Below, piece after piece: positions 16,395 to 24,504 of a stretch of DNA of 64,000 nucleotides. Numbering within the stretch: position 1 is the first letter of the stretch; every line of letters begins with the position of its first letter. The stretch is taken from assembly GCF_004366795.1 (NCBI RefSeq), contig NZ_SORF01000006.1, positions 1 to 64,000 on the forward strand. The letters are read 5' to 3'. A program made the translations under genes and the position numbers. The notes under the pieces are model-generated. The model saw only the letters and a list, made by a program, of their open reading frames with translations. It was not told the origin of the DNA and did not search any database. The DNA is from Alicyclobacillus sacchari. GTDB lineage: Bacteria > Bacillota > Bacilli > Alicyclobacillales > Alicyclobacillaceae.

Positions 16395-17639
16395 TTATTC
16401 GGCCGCATATTTCCGGAAGATCAAAGACGCATTGTGGCCACCAAAGCCAAATGAGTTGGACATCACGACCTTCACATCGCTCTTGCGAGCGACGTTCGGC
16501 ACATAATCCAAGTCACATTCTGGGTCTGGTGTTTCATAATTCGTCGTTGGCGGAATCATTCCTTCTTGCAGCGTTTTGACGCATGCCACCGCCTCGACGC
16601 CACCAGCAGCCCCCAATAAGTGGCCTGTCATCGACTTAATCGAGCTCATTGCCAGCTTATAGGCGTGATCGCCAAACAGCCGCTTCACAGCCAAAGTTTC
16701 GATCCGGTCATTGAACTCCGTCGACGTTCCGTGCGCGTTGATATAGTCGATATCCGACGTCTCCAATCCGGCATCTTCAAGCGCAGCCTTCATCACGCGA
16801 TACGCCCCGTCGCCATTCGGATCCGGTGCCGTCACATGGTAGGCGTCGCCCGACATCCCATAGCCGACGATCTCGGCAAGGATGTGTGCACCGCGTGCCT
16901 GCGCACTCTCGAGGGATTCTAAAATGAGAATCCCTGCCCCTTCGCCCATGACAAAGCCGTCTCGGTCTTTATCGAACGGCCGGCTGGCGCGCGTGGGTTC
17001 ATCATTGCGAAGCGAGAGAGCTTTCATATTGCTAAACCCAGCCAGTGCGATATCGACCACTGCAGCTTCGGCGCCGCCGGCGATCATCACGTCTGCCGCC
17101 CCGCGCTGAATGATCTTAAACGCATCGCCGATGGCGTTCGAACCGGTCGCACACGCGGAAACAGGAGAACTATTGGGACCGCGAACTCCGAATTCAATGG
17201 AAACTTGTCCAGTCGCCATGTCGCTAATCATCATGGGCACCAAGAACGGGCTGACACGCTTCGGGCCGCGCTCTAGTAAAATGCGATAATTGCTCAACGT
17301 CGTCCCGATACCGCCAATTCCCGAGCCGATATAGACACCGATCCGATCCCGATTTTCATCGGTAATGACGAGCCCGGCGTGCGCCACCGCTTCGTGCGCT
17401 GCGTACAAGGCGTACTGGGTGAACATATCCATATGTCGAAGTTCTTTTTTATCAATATATCGCTCGGGGTCGAAGTCGTTCACCAAGCCGGCAATTTTGC
17501 AAGGATAGTCGGACGTGTCGAAACGATCAATTTCGCGAATGCCCGATTTTCCAGACAGCAGGCTCTCCCAAAAAGCAGAGACGTTATTGCCAACCGGAGA
17601 GACCACACCTAGCCCTGTCACAACCACGCGTCGTGCCAT
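16395..17639 (-). CDS. fabF: beta-ketoacyl-ACP synthase II
   Basis: Condensing enzyme for chain elongation in type II fatty-acid synthesis. The Cys-His-His triad is visible in [15 protein letters not shown] (Cys near 163), [11 protein letters not shown] and [15 protein letters not shown]. 414 residues is normal. Start ATG with AAGGGGGTG upstream. It sits 67 bases downstream of acpP and ends just before a strong terminator. Probably part of the FapR-controlled transcript starting at fapR, although a weak hairpin lies between acpP and fabF. Confidence 0.96.
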   Translation of the reverse strand: MARRVVVTGLGVVSPVGNNVSAFWESLLSGKSGIREIDRFDTSDYPCKIAGLVNDFDPERYIDKKELRHMDMFTQYALYAAHEAVAHAGLVITDENRDRIGVYIGSGIGGIGTTLSNYRILLERGPKRVSPFLVPMMISDMATGQVSIEFGVRGPNSSPVSACATGSNAIGDAFKIIQRGAADVMIAGGAEAAVVDIALAGFSNMKALSLRNDEPTRASRPFDKDRDGFVMGEGAGILILESLESAQARGAHILAEIVGYGMSGDAYHVTAPDPNGDGAYRVMKAALEDAGLETSDIDYINAHGTSTEFNDRIETLAVKRLFGDHAYKLAMSSIKSMTGHLLGAAGGVEAVACVKTLQEGMIPPTTNYETPDPECDLDYVPNVARKSDVKVVMSNSFGFGGHNASLIFRKYAAE

Positions 17640-17664
17640 CTATTCACCCCCTTACATAGCAGAA

Positions 17665-17687
17665 AGCCCCGGCTCGCGCACGGGACT
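17665..17687 (-). terminator. weak hairpin between acpP and fabF
   Basis: On the minus strand AGTCCCG pairs with CGGGGCT around a 9-base loop, followed only by TTCTGC. It may be a partial terminator or a processing site that sets a higher level of acpP mRNA than of fabF. It lacks a real T-run. Confidence 0.4.
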
Positions 17688-17706
17688 ATGCCAAACATCA
17701 GCCTGA

Positions 17707-17946
17707 TTATCCCTGGTGCTCCGTGATGTATGTAACTACATCGCCCACGGTGCTGATTTTTTCAGCGTCTTCATCAGAGATTTCCAAGTCGAACTCGTCT
17801 TCCAACTCCATAATCAACTCGACGATATCGAGAGAATCTGCACCGAGGTCGTCTTTAAAGGTAGCGTCCAGTGTCACCTTATCTTCATCGACGCTGAGTC
17901 GGTCGACAATAATCTTTTTTACGCGTTCAAACACATCGTTTGCCAT
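17707..17946 (-). CDS. acpP: acyl carrier protein
   Basis: Carries growing acyl chains on a 4'-phosphopantetheine attached to Ser38 in the motif [12 protein letters not shown]. 79 residues, strongly acidic, typical ACP. Start ATG with a strong AAGGAGGTG SD. Lies 24 bases after fabG in the plsX-fabD-fabG-acpP order shared by most Bacillota. Confidence 0.97.
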   Translation of the reverse strand: MANDVFERVKKIIVDRLSVDEDKVTLDATFKDDLGADSLDIVELIMELEDEFDLEISDEDAEKISTVGDVVTYITEHQG

Positions 17947-17970
17947 CGTCTCACCTCCTTTTGCAGTATA

Positions 17971-18711
17971 CTACATGACCATGCCGCCGTCGACAGCCAG
18001 TACCTGCCCTGTAATATAACGCGCTTTTTCCGACGCCAAAAACACAACGGCATTCGCGACGTCCTCCGGAGTACCTCTGCGTGCCAAGGGAATGTGTTGA
18101 AGCAAAGCCTCCAAAGCCTCGGTTCCGAGCGCCGCGGTCATGTCTGTTTCAATGTATCCCGGCGCGATGGCATTGACGGTGATGTTACGCGGCGCCAGTT
18201 CCTTTGCCGCTGCCTTGGTTAAACCAACCAGACCCGCTTTTGCGGCGGCGTAGTTGACCTGACCGGCATTGCCCATCAGCCCGACAACAGACGTGATGTT
18301 GACGATGGATCCGGAACGCTGCTTCATCATCGGGCGCGAAACCTGACGAAGCATATAAAATGCTCCGCGCAAGTTGGTATTGAGCACGTCGTTCCAATCG
18401 TCGTCCTTCATTCGCATCAGCAAGCCATCACGAGTGATCCCGGCATTATTGATGAGTATATCGACTCGCCCAAACTCTTCAAGTGCAGTTTCGACCAACT
18501 TGGCCGCCTGGTCGCTCTGGCTTACATCAGCCTTTATTGTTAGCGCACGGACACCGCGCTCCGCGACAAGAGCAGTTGTTTGTGCAGCAGCATCTTCGCT
18601 TCCCAAGTAGTTGACAACCACATGATGTCCCGCGTCTGCCAGCGCGATCGCGATGGATCGGCCAATGCCGCGCGACGCCCCTGTGACAATCGCAACTTTT
18701 TGTTCGCTCAC
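17971..18711 (-). CDS. fabG: 3-oxoacyl-ACP reductase
   Basis: NADPH-dependent reduction of beta-ketoacyl-ACP, the second step of each elongation cycle. SDR fold: nucleotide motif TGASRGIG (10-17), NNAG, and the catalytic Ser141, Tyr154 and Lys158 (NITSVVG, YAAAKAG). The GTG at 18711 overlaps the fabD stop (GTGA), has GGGGG nine bases upstream and gives the standard 246 residues. Confidence 0.95.
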   Translation of the reverse strand: MSEQKVAIVTGASRGIGRSIAIALADAGHHVVVNYLGSEDAAAQTTALVAERGVRALTIKADVSQSDQAAKLVETALEEFGRVDILINNAGITRDGLLMRMKDDDWNDVLNTNLRGAFYMLRQVSRPMMKQRSGSIVNITSVVGLMGNAGQVNYAAAKAGLVGLTKAAAKELAPRNITVNAIAPGYIETDMTAALGTEALEALLQHIPLARRGTPEDVANAVVFLASEKARYITGQVLAVDGGMVM

Positions 18712-19664
18712 ACTTCTTCGCCCCCGTTGGTCATACGTCTGCAAACCGCGTCGAGCGTCGCAGGATCTTCGGCGTGCAAAGTCTCGAGCGATTTATCAAT
18801 TTTCCGTACAAGTCCAGACAGTACCGTTCCGGGACCTAATTCGACGATCACGTCGACACCAAGGCGGCGCATGGCAAGCACACTATCCCACCAGCGCACC
18901 GGCATGCATAACTGTCGCTTCAGCGCCTCGCGCAAATCGGCTGCCGTTGTGCGGGGATGGCCGTCCACATTGGCGACGACAGGCACCTTGGCAGCCTGGA
19001 TGTCGACGCTGTCCAAAAGTTCTCCCAAGGCATCCGCCGCGGGTCGCATTAAGCTACAGTGAAACGGGCCGCTTACGGCAAGCGGCAACACGCGTTTCGC
19101 GCCACTCGCTTTTGCGAGTTCAGAAGCCCTGCCAACCGCGGCCGTGGTGCCAGAGATGACAATTTGCCCTGGGCAATTGACATTGGCCAGCTCGACGACC
19201 TGACCCGTTTCCTCTGCAGCTTGACGGCAAGCAGCTGCAAGTTGCTCCTCATCGAGGCCAAGCACAGCCGACATCGAACCATCACCCGCAGGAACGGCCT
19301 CGTCCATCATCCGACCGCGTTGATATACGAGCCGGACTGCATCTTGAAACGAGATGGCTCCGGCTGCAACAAGAGCGCTGTATTCGCCAAGGCTGTGGCC
19401 GGCGACAGCGGTCGGCTGGATATCGACCCGTTCAGCGAGCACACGCAAAACAGCCACACTCATGGTCAACAAGGCCGGCTGCGTATTATAAGTCAATTTC
19501 AATTCATCTTCAGGACCGGACAGAATCATGCGGGTCAAATGCATATTGAGTACGTCGTCGGCTTCCTCGAAGACCGCCCGCGCAACCGGATACTCATCGA
19601 TAAGCGCCTGTCCCATGCCCACGTACTGCGCACCTTGGCCGGGAAACACATACGCTACATTCAT
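18708..19664 (-). CDS. fabD: malonyl-CoA:ACP transacylase
   Basis: Transfers malonyl groups from CoA to ACP. Catalytic Ser91 lies in GHSLGEYSALV and His202 in SGPFHCSLM; the N-terminus has the family motif VFPGQGAQYVGMG. 318 residues. The start ATG overlaps the plsX stop by four bases and the end overlaps fabG, so plsX-fabD-fabG are tightly coupled. Confidence 0.96.
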   Translation of the reverse strand: MNVAYVFPGQGAQYVGMGQALIDEYPVARAVFEEADDVLNMHLTRMILSGPEDELKLTYNTQPALLTMSVAVLRVLAERVDIQPTAVAGHSLGEYSALVAAGAISFQDAVRLVYQRGRMMDEAVPAGDGSMSAVLGLDEEQLAAACRQAAEETGQVVELANVNCPGQIVISGTTAAVGRASELAKASGAKRVLPLAVSGPFHCSLMRPAADALGELLDSVDIQAAKVPVVANVDGHPRTTAADLREALKRQLCMPVRWWDSVLAMRRLGVDVIVELGPGTVLSGLVRKIDKSLETLHAEDPATLDAVCRRMTNGGEEV

Positions 19665-20701
19665 TTTTCAACATCTCCATACTGATGATCTGGCACCGAA
19701 ATACGAGCGTTCCGCTCTTCCATGGCCGTCGACAGTTTGCTCAGCAAATCGTTCGCAATAAACTTGCGCGCTTGCGACAAAGCCATGTACCATGCGCGTG
19801 GATTGCTGCTTCCATGCGCTTTAATACAGCCTCCATTGACGCCTAGAAAAGGGGCGCCCCCATGCTCGGCCCAGTCGTATCGGTTGCGTAAAGAACGCAA
19901 CCTGCCACCCACCAGCATGGCGCCCAAGCGCGACGTTACATTGCTCGTCAGCGCTTCGCGAATACCAGAGAACAGACCAATGCCGATACCTTCCGCAAGC
20001 TTGAGCACGACATTGCCGACAAACCCGTCACAAACGACGACGTCAGCAGACCCTGCCATCATCTCCCTCGCCTCGACGTTGCCGATAAAGTTCAGTTGAG
20101 ATTGCGAAAGCAGAGTGAACGTCTGTTTGACAACTGCGTTTCCTTTCGAATCTTCTGTTCCCACATTCAACAGCCCGATCCGCGGGTTTTCGATGTCGAG
20201 AACGTGTTTTACATACGCGTCCGCCATATACGCATAGGTCAACAGATTTTCGGCCGAAGCATCCATCGTCGCGCCCGCGTCCAGCAAGAGGACACCCCTA
20301 CCGTCAAATGTCGGTAAAATGGGCGCCAAAGCAGGCCGCTCCACACCGGGCAGACGACCGATGACGAGCATACCTGCCGCCATGATGGCACCCGTGTTGC
20401 CGGCGGAAACCATCACATTCGCCTCGCCGTTTGCCACCATCTGCGCGGCCATGACCAACGATGAATTCGGCTTGCGGCGCACAGCGCGTACGGGCTCTTC
20501 TTCCCCAGCGATGACGACGTCAGTGTGCCTGACCGACACGTTCGCAGGAAAACGGCCCTTCGCCAATTCCACAATTCTCTGTTCATCGCCAATAACGATA
20601 AAGTGCGTGTCGGAGAATGCGGCCGCCGCCTCGCAGATCCCTTCCACGGGAGCAACCGGAGCATAATCGCCACCCATTGCATCCACGACAATCGTGATCA
20701 A
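19661..20701 (-). CDS. plsX: phosphate acyltransferase PlsX
   Basis: Makes acyl-phosphate from acyl-ACP for PlsY, linking fatty-acid to phospholipid synthesis; membrane-associated. Begins ITIVVDAMGGDYAP and contains SAGNTGAIMAAGMLVIGR and CDGFVGNVVLKLAEG, all typical. 346 residues. The TTG start overlaps the fapR stop by four bases. Coupled to FapR, its likely regulator. Confidence 0.95.
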   Translation of the reverse strand: MITIVVDAMGGDYAPVAPVEGICEAAAAFSDTHFIVIGDEQRIVELAKGRFPANVSVRHTDVVIAGEEEPVRAVRRKPNSSLVMAAQMVANGEANVMVSAGNTGAIMAAGMLVIGRLPGVERPALAPILPTFDGRGVLLLDAGATMDASAENLLTYAYMADAYVKHVLDIENPRIGLLNVGTEDSKGNAVVKQTFTLLSQSQLNFIGNVEAREMMAGSADVVVCDGFVGNVVLKLAEGIGIGLFSGIREALTSNVTSRLGAMLVGGRLRSLRNRYDWAEHGGAPFLGVNGGCIKAHGSSNPRAWYMALSQARKFIANDLLSKLSTAMEERNARISVPDHQYGDVEK

Positions 20702-21288
20702 TCGGCATCCCCCTCATCCATGAACTGTGCCCCTAGGTTTGACGGGTCCTTATGCACCCAGATCACCCCTTGCACCGCAACGTCCCCATAGACGTGACTG
20801 ACCGCTCGGCAGCGGACGATATCTCCGTGCTCTCCGATCACGTCGACGCGAGCGCGTACCGTCTCCCCGAGGTGCACAGGTCGCGCAAAACGCAGTTCGG
20901 TCTTTGCGGTCACGGCGAGATCAGCGTCCATCAGGGCGATGGCCAACGAGTTGATTTGTGAAAACAACACATGTCCACGGACAATATTGGTTCTCCGGAA
21001 TACGTGAACAGGCTGAATGGTCAACTCCGATTCCGCATACCGGTTCAACTCAAGCTTAACCAGCCGCCCGACCAAATCCTGTTCGTCGAGCGACCGCAGA
21101 TCATCCTGTCGGTCCGACGCCATCCGGCGAATTCTCTCTCGAACTTCTGGTATGTGAAGCGCACTGCGATCCAACCGGATGGTTGCGACGCTGACGCCGA
21201 ACTGTTCCGCCAACTGCTCGTCGGTTGCAAACGGATTTTGTTCGAGAAGTGCGACAAGCGCGTACCGGCGCTCGGATTTCTTCAGAAT
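20698..21288 (-). CDS. fapR: fatty acid and phospholipid biosynthesis repressor FapR
   Basis: Malonyl-CoA-sensing repressor of lipid genes. N-terminal DeoR-like helix-turn-helix (ATDEQLAEQFGVSVATIRLD) and a hot-dog effector domain (VFRRTNIVRGHVLFSQINSL). Conserved N-terminal sequence (KKSERRYALVALLEQNPF) reads through upstream of the first TTG at 21213, so that TTG cannot be the true start. In this frame a TGA occurs at about 21302, and the only plausible starts after it are ATT at 21288 or CTG at 21285, behind AAAGAGGG. ATT gives an N-terminus in register with Bacillus FapR. First gene of the fapR-plsX-fabD-fabG-acpP-fabF group. Identity is firm; the start is unusual. Confidence 0.88.
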   Translation of the reverse strand: MLKKSERRYALVALLEQNPFATDEQLAEQFGVSVATIRLDRSALHIPEVRERIRRMASDRQDDLRSLDEQDLVGRLVKLELNRYAESELTIQPVHVFRRTNIVRGHVLFSQINSLAIALMDADLAVTAKTELRFARPVHLGETVRARVDVIGEHGDIVRCRAVSHVYGDVAVQGVIWVHKDPSNLGAQFMDEGDAD

Positions 21289-21346
21289 GAATACCCTCTT
21301 TCAACGCATGTTCAAACCTCTCTTGGGAGAGACGGAATACCACATA

Positions 21347-21383
21347 ATCATATATTGAATTCATGGACCAGTCTATGATCCAT
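21347..21383 (-). promoter_or_regulatory. fapR promoter with overlapping palindrome
   Basis: On the minus strand TAGACT (21370-21375) and TATGAT (21347-21352) are 17 bases apart, giving a start near 21340. An imperfect palindrome ATGGACC-N7-GATCCAT (21363-21383) covers the -35. It may be a FapR operator, although it does not match the Bacillus consensus (TTAGTACC-like) closely. Confidence 0.45.
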
Positions 21384-21433
21384 GTCCTAAAACCTATGTA
21401 CCGATATATGATTCGATATGCTTTGCAAGAGAC

Positions 21434-21490
21434 AAAAAGGCTGTCCTTTGTGCGCGCTGAGTTCCCTGCGCCCGTTAGGACAGCCCTTTT
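21434..21490. terminator. bidirectional terminator after rpmF
   Basis: GGCTGTCCT (21439-21447) pairs with AGGACAGCC (21477-21485). T-runs flank the stem on both strands (TTTTTGTC on the minus strand, CCCTTTTT on the plus). It ends the rpmF transcript just before the fapR promoter. Confidence 0.85.
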
Positions 21491-21502
21491 TCCTGCTCAG
21501 AC

Positions 21503-21679
21503 TTATTTCACCGCGAGAACAGTCCGCCCTTTATACGTACCGCAGTTTTTGCACGCATGGTGCGGAAGCTTGTACTCCCCACACTGCGGACAAGTGACCA
21601 GCGTTGGTTTCTCAAGCTTAAAGTGCGTTCGACGCAGGCGTTTTCTGGTTTTCGAGGTACGATGTTGTTGAACCGCCAC
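21503..21679 (-). CDS. rpmF: 50S ribosomal protein L32
   Basis: Large-subunit protein of 58 residues. Family sequence [16 protein letters not shown] at the N-terminus, then a zinc ribbon CPQCG...CKNCG, the zinc-containing form. The GTG at 21679 is preferred: AAAGGGGGTG lies six bases before it, and the alternative GTG three codons earlier is part of that SD. Follows yceD, as in most bacteria, and precedes a strong terminator. Confidence 0.96.
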   Translation of the reverse strand: MAVQQHRTSKTRKRLRRTHFKLEKPTLVTCPQCGEYKLPHHACKNCGTYKGRTVLAVK

Positions 21680-21715
21680 ACAGGACACCCCCTTTACAGA
21701 CTACCGCATGCTATC

Positions 21716-22228
21716 TTACTCCGAAGGGCCATCTGAAAGCAACCCCTTGAGGGCTTCCAATCTCGGATCGATTGTTTGCGTATCGCAGTCACAGTCCCGT
21801 TCATTGCGGTTAGAGCCACATACCGGGCACAAGCCTCGGCACGTCTCGCTGCACAGCGGGCGTTCGTCGATCGCCAAAAACATCGCTTGTTCGAGCTCTG
21901 GCGTCAAGTCGATTTCATCATCTGCCACCTGTCGAATCTCGTCGTCTGCGGCGTCCGCGGAAAGCGTGTAGGTCTCATGGAGCGGCGCTTCCAATACGCG
22001 TTCAAAGCCGCCGAGACACCGACTGCATCGATAGTGAACCACAGTGCGAAGGCATCCCGTCACCTCGATCAAGGGCTGCCGATATGTTGCATGAACACGT
22101 ACGTCGACATCATCCACCGCTTCGATATCGACGACCAATTGCGCGACGCGCGGCAGCGAGACGACTTCTGCCACATCCACTTCTCCCTCTCGCTTTAATT
22201 CCTGAACGTCGATTTTCATCGTATCCAT
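21716..22228 (-). CDS. yceD: YceD/DUF177 family protein
   Basis: Conserved partner of rpmF (YlbN in Bacillus); plant and bacterial relatives are linked to 23S rRNA accumulation. Shows two Cys pairs, CSRC near residue 69 and C-x-E-x-C/CPVC with DCDC near the C-terminus, plus acidic segments (DAADDEIRQVADDEIDLTPE). Start uncertain: ATG at 22228 or, three codons on, 22219, behind GGAAGGGG. A frame open to 22405 overlaps the patatin gene and lacks conservation. About 170 residues, normal. Confidence 0.85.
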   Translation of the reverse strand: MDTMKIDVQELKREGEVDVAEVVSLPRVAQLVVDIEAVDDVDVRVHATYRQPLIEVTGCLRTVVHYRCSRCLGGFERVLEAPLHETYTLSADAADDEIRQVADDEIDLTPELEQAMFLAIDERPLCSETCRGLCPVCGSNRNERDCDCDTQTIDPRLEALKGLLSDGPSE

Positions 22229-22265
22229 ATCCCCTTCCTGCCGCGCCCGGTCGATCGTTTGACGT

Positions 22266-23054
22266 CTACGAAAACAAGGCTTGCGCCTGGCGAATGGCCC
22301 GCCAAATCGCATCCATCTGTTCCATTGTCGCCCGATAGCCGATGTCGATGGCCTCGGCTGCGCGTCCAAATTGCGAGGTGCCAATATGGGCAACGTCTGG
22401 GACAATATTCACCGTCGCAAGTTGCGTTCGATGTGCATATACCTCGTCTTGCATCAGGCCCAAACTCTGCACGATCACGTCCAGCATCGATGTCGGCACA
22501 GTGCCAACGGGCGTGAAGGACACGTCGACGCCAACGACGACATCGACGCCGAGATCCCAAGCCGCTTGGACTGGCACTCGTTCGATCACTCCACCATCCA
22601 CATAGACGGCGCCGTCGCGAACCACCGGCACGAATACGCCTGGGATCGAGATGCTTGCGCGAACGGCGTCGGCGATGAGACCAGTGCGAAACACAACGAG
22701 CTTACGAGAAACCAAGTCCGTGGCGACAATGGCGAGAGGAATCTGAGTGTCGGCAAACGTGCCCTGGCGCGTCATCAGCGAGACCACTTCGTGCACTTTG
22801 TCCCCTTGGATCAACCCCATCCTCGGCACCGTGAAGTCGATCCAATGACGCCGGCGCAGCCCGGTTGCCAAGGCTTTCAGCATATTCGGACCGACGCCCA
22901 TTGCATAGACAGCGCCAACCAAGGCTCCCATGCTCGATCCGGTCACCGCATGAATCGGCACACCACTGTCGGTCAACGCCGCGATCACGCCGATGTGTGC
23001 AAAACCTTTCGCACCGCCCGAACCCAAGGCCAATCCCACGCGCGCATCAGCCAC
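22266..23054 (-). CDS. patatin-like phospholipase family protein
   Basis: Predicted serine hydrolase acting on acyl esters, similar to YlbK/RssA. Oxyanion motif GSGGAKG (about residues 11-17), nucleophile elbow GSSMG (Ser near 41) and Asp in YVDGGV (near 153) form the Ser-Asp dyad. No signal peptide or membrane segment, so probably cytosolic. The GTG at 23054 has AGGGGG eight bases upstream; an ATG two codons earlier is too close to the SD. Sits between coaD and yceD, where Bacillus has ylbK. Physiological substrate unknown. Confidence 0.88.
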   Translation of the reverse strand: MADARVGLALGSGGAKGFAHIGVIAALTDSGVPIHAVTGSSMGALVGAVYAMGVGPNMLKALATGLRRRHWIDFTVPRMGLIQGDKVHEVVSLMTRQGTFADTQIPLAIVATDLVSRKLVVFRTGLIADAVRASISIPGVFVPVVRDGAVYVDGGVIERVPVQAAWDLGVDVVVGVDVSFTPVGTVPTSMLDVIVQSLGLMQDEVYAHRTQLATVNIVPDVAHIGTSQFGRAAEAIDIGYRATMEQMDAIWRAIRQAQALFS

Positions 23055-23067
23055 AAACATCGCCCCC

Positions 23068-23547
23068 TCAGCGCGACACGTGTGCCAGTAGCGCCTCGGC
23101 TACGCGCGGCGTGACAAACTGTGAAACATCGCCGCCGTGCATAGCGACATCTTTGACGAGCGAGGAACTGACAAATCCAAACACCGGCGACGTCGGAATG
23201 AAGACGACCCGCACGTCCTCAGCAAGCGATCGATTGACATGCGCCATCGCCAGTTCTGCCTGCAAATCCAAATCGTTGCGCACGCCGCGCACCACGCAAA
23301 CAAACGATTTCCGTTGGTAATAATCTACGAGTAAACCCTCAAAAGAATCCACATGGACATTGCCGATTCCAGAAACCGCATCACGAATCAACGCCATACG
23401 CGTCTCTACATCAAACCAGGGCCGTTTATTCGGATTGTGCAACACACTAACAATCAATTCGTCAAACAATGGCGCGGCCTGCTCGACCACATCCAAATGT
23501 CCGCGCGTAAACGGATCAAAGGTACCTGGGTACACCGCCTTGCGCAT
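23068..23547 (-). CDS. coaD: phosphopantetheine adenylyltransferase
   Basis: Fourth step of CoA synthesis: ATP plus 4'-phosphopantetheine gives dephospho-CoA. Nucleotidyltransferase motif YPGTFDPFTRGHLDVV at the N-terminus, RGVRNDLDLQAELAMAHVNR in the middle, and VSSSLVKDVA near the end replacing the usual ISSTLVKEVA. 159 residues. The ATG at 23547 has GAAGGGG six bases upstream. Follows rsmD, the standard pairing in Bacillota. Confidence 0.95.
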   Translation of the reverse strand: MRKAVYPGTFDPFTRGHLDVVEQAAPLFDELIVSVLHNPNKRPWFDVETRMALIRDAVSGIGNVHVDSFEGLLVDYYQRKSFVCVVRGVRNDLDLQAELAMAHVNRSLAEDVRVVFIPTSPVFGFVSSSLVKDVAMHGGDVSQFVTPRVAEALLAHVSR

Positions 23548-23565
23548 GGTCATCCCCTTCGTCTC

Positions 23566-24111
23566 TTAGCCAACGACAGGTTGATAAAGGGCTATTGCGA
23601 TATCGCCATACACCCTATACTTCACCTTGGCAAAATGGTTGATCAAGTCGGGCAGTTCCATCTCCTTGGGAAGTTCGCAGACGACACCGCCGACAACCCG
23701 ATTTGCTGGCAAGGCCTCTAAAACCGGTTGCCACAATCGCTCGGCATACGGCGGATCGACGAATACGTACGCCAGTGCGTCATCTGCGGTAGACAATCGT
23801 GCTATCGCGTGGCGCCAGTGCGTTTGCCACAGTTCCGCTTGAGCAAGGCCATGCACCCGCACCAGGTTGTCACGAACCGTTCGCAAAGCTTTGCCGTCGC
23901 GATCGACGAAGATGGCTCGCTCTGCTCCCCGGCTCAGGGCCTCAATGCCAAGGGCCCCCGATCCGGCGAACAAATCGACCACGACCCCTGATAAACTGTG
24001 CGGAATCAAATTAAACATCGATTCCTTGACCCTGTCCGTCGTCGGCCTCGTCGCGGCCCCTTTCGGCGCAACCAAAGGCATGCTTCTCCACTTTCCTGCG
24101 ATCACACGCAC
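23566..24111 (-). CDS. rsmD: 16S rRNA (guanine-966-N2) methyltransferase RsmD
   Basis: SAM-dependent methylation of 16S G966. Starts VRVIAGKWRSMPL, typical of RsmD, with TRPTTDRVKESMFNL, SAM motif VVDLFAGSGALGIEALSRGA and the catalytic DPPY. The GTG at 24111 fits the family; a frame open to 24183 adds a Cys/Tyr-rich, non-conserved extension. About 181 residues. First gene of the rsmD-coaD-patatin-yceD-rpmF group. Confidence 0.93.
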   Translation of the reverse strand: MRVIAGKWRSMPLVAPKGAATRPTTDRVKESMFNLIPHSLSGVVVDLFAGSGALGIEALSRGAERAIFVDRDGKALRTVRDNLVRVHGLAQAELWQTHWRHAIARLSTADDALAYVFVDPPYAERLWQPVLEALPANRVVGGVVCELPKEMELPDLINHFAKVKYRVYGDIAIALYQPVVG

Positions 24112-24504
24112 CTGTAGACCACACCACCTGTAAATACAATAGGGCTTCCCAACATCATTATCGTTACGTTCAAAGTACCACATCAGTTTGCGGGCACCAA
24201 ATTCTGAAGATGCGCACCACCTCTGGTATAACTTCCAATCTGGCGGTCGAGAATAAAAACATCAACGGCGACAGCTGTTGTAGGCAACCGTGTGTGAAGA
24301 GGCAATCCCCATCCACTCTTCCTCCGGTTTCTCCTCTCCCAGAACGTGTCAGCTGGCCTGACACCAGAAAACCTCACGCGTACCCGGGCGTGAGGTTTTT
24401 CTGTATCATTTCGAATGTCACCGCCATCGGCTCCAGCAGTTTGGGTGGCGTAGTATAATACTCCATAGGCCATTCACCAAGCTCACGCAAAAGGAGCATC
24501 GTCC
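24112..24504. other. divergent intergenic region rsmD / amidase
   Basis: About 390 bases without a gene I can support. It holds two adjacent hairpins. One is GTGTCAG-CTGGC-CTGACAC (about 24345-24363). The other is a strong bidirectional terminator at 24364-24402. Downstream on the plus strand there is a perfect -10 TATAAT (24454-24459) without a clear -35, probably the amidase promoter. Open frames across it are shadows with no SD. Confidence 0.55.
24364..24402. terminator. strong bidirectional terminator upstream of the amidase
   Basis: CAGAAAACCTCACGC pairs with the following GCGTGAGGTTTTTCTG except for one bulged T. The loop is GTACCCGG and T-runs occur on both strands. It lies in a divergent region where no known transcript should end, so it may belong to a short plus-strand leader or to a small untranslated RNA. 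Confidence 0.75.

Noticed and set aside
21101-21364. Minus-strand frame with an ATG at 21364 overlapping fapR in another frame
   Set aside because: Its ATG lies upstream of the predicted transcript start, its sequence is not FapR-like, and it is Arg/Thr-rich.
24183-24473. Minus-strand frame upstream of rsmD
   Set aside because: Crosses the bidirectional terminator and has no SD or recognisable motif.
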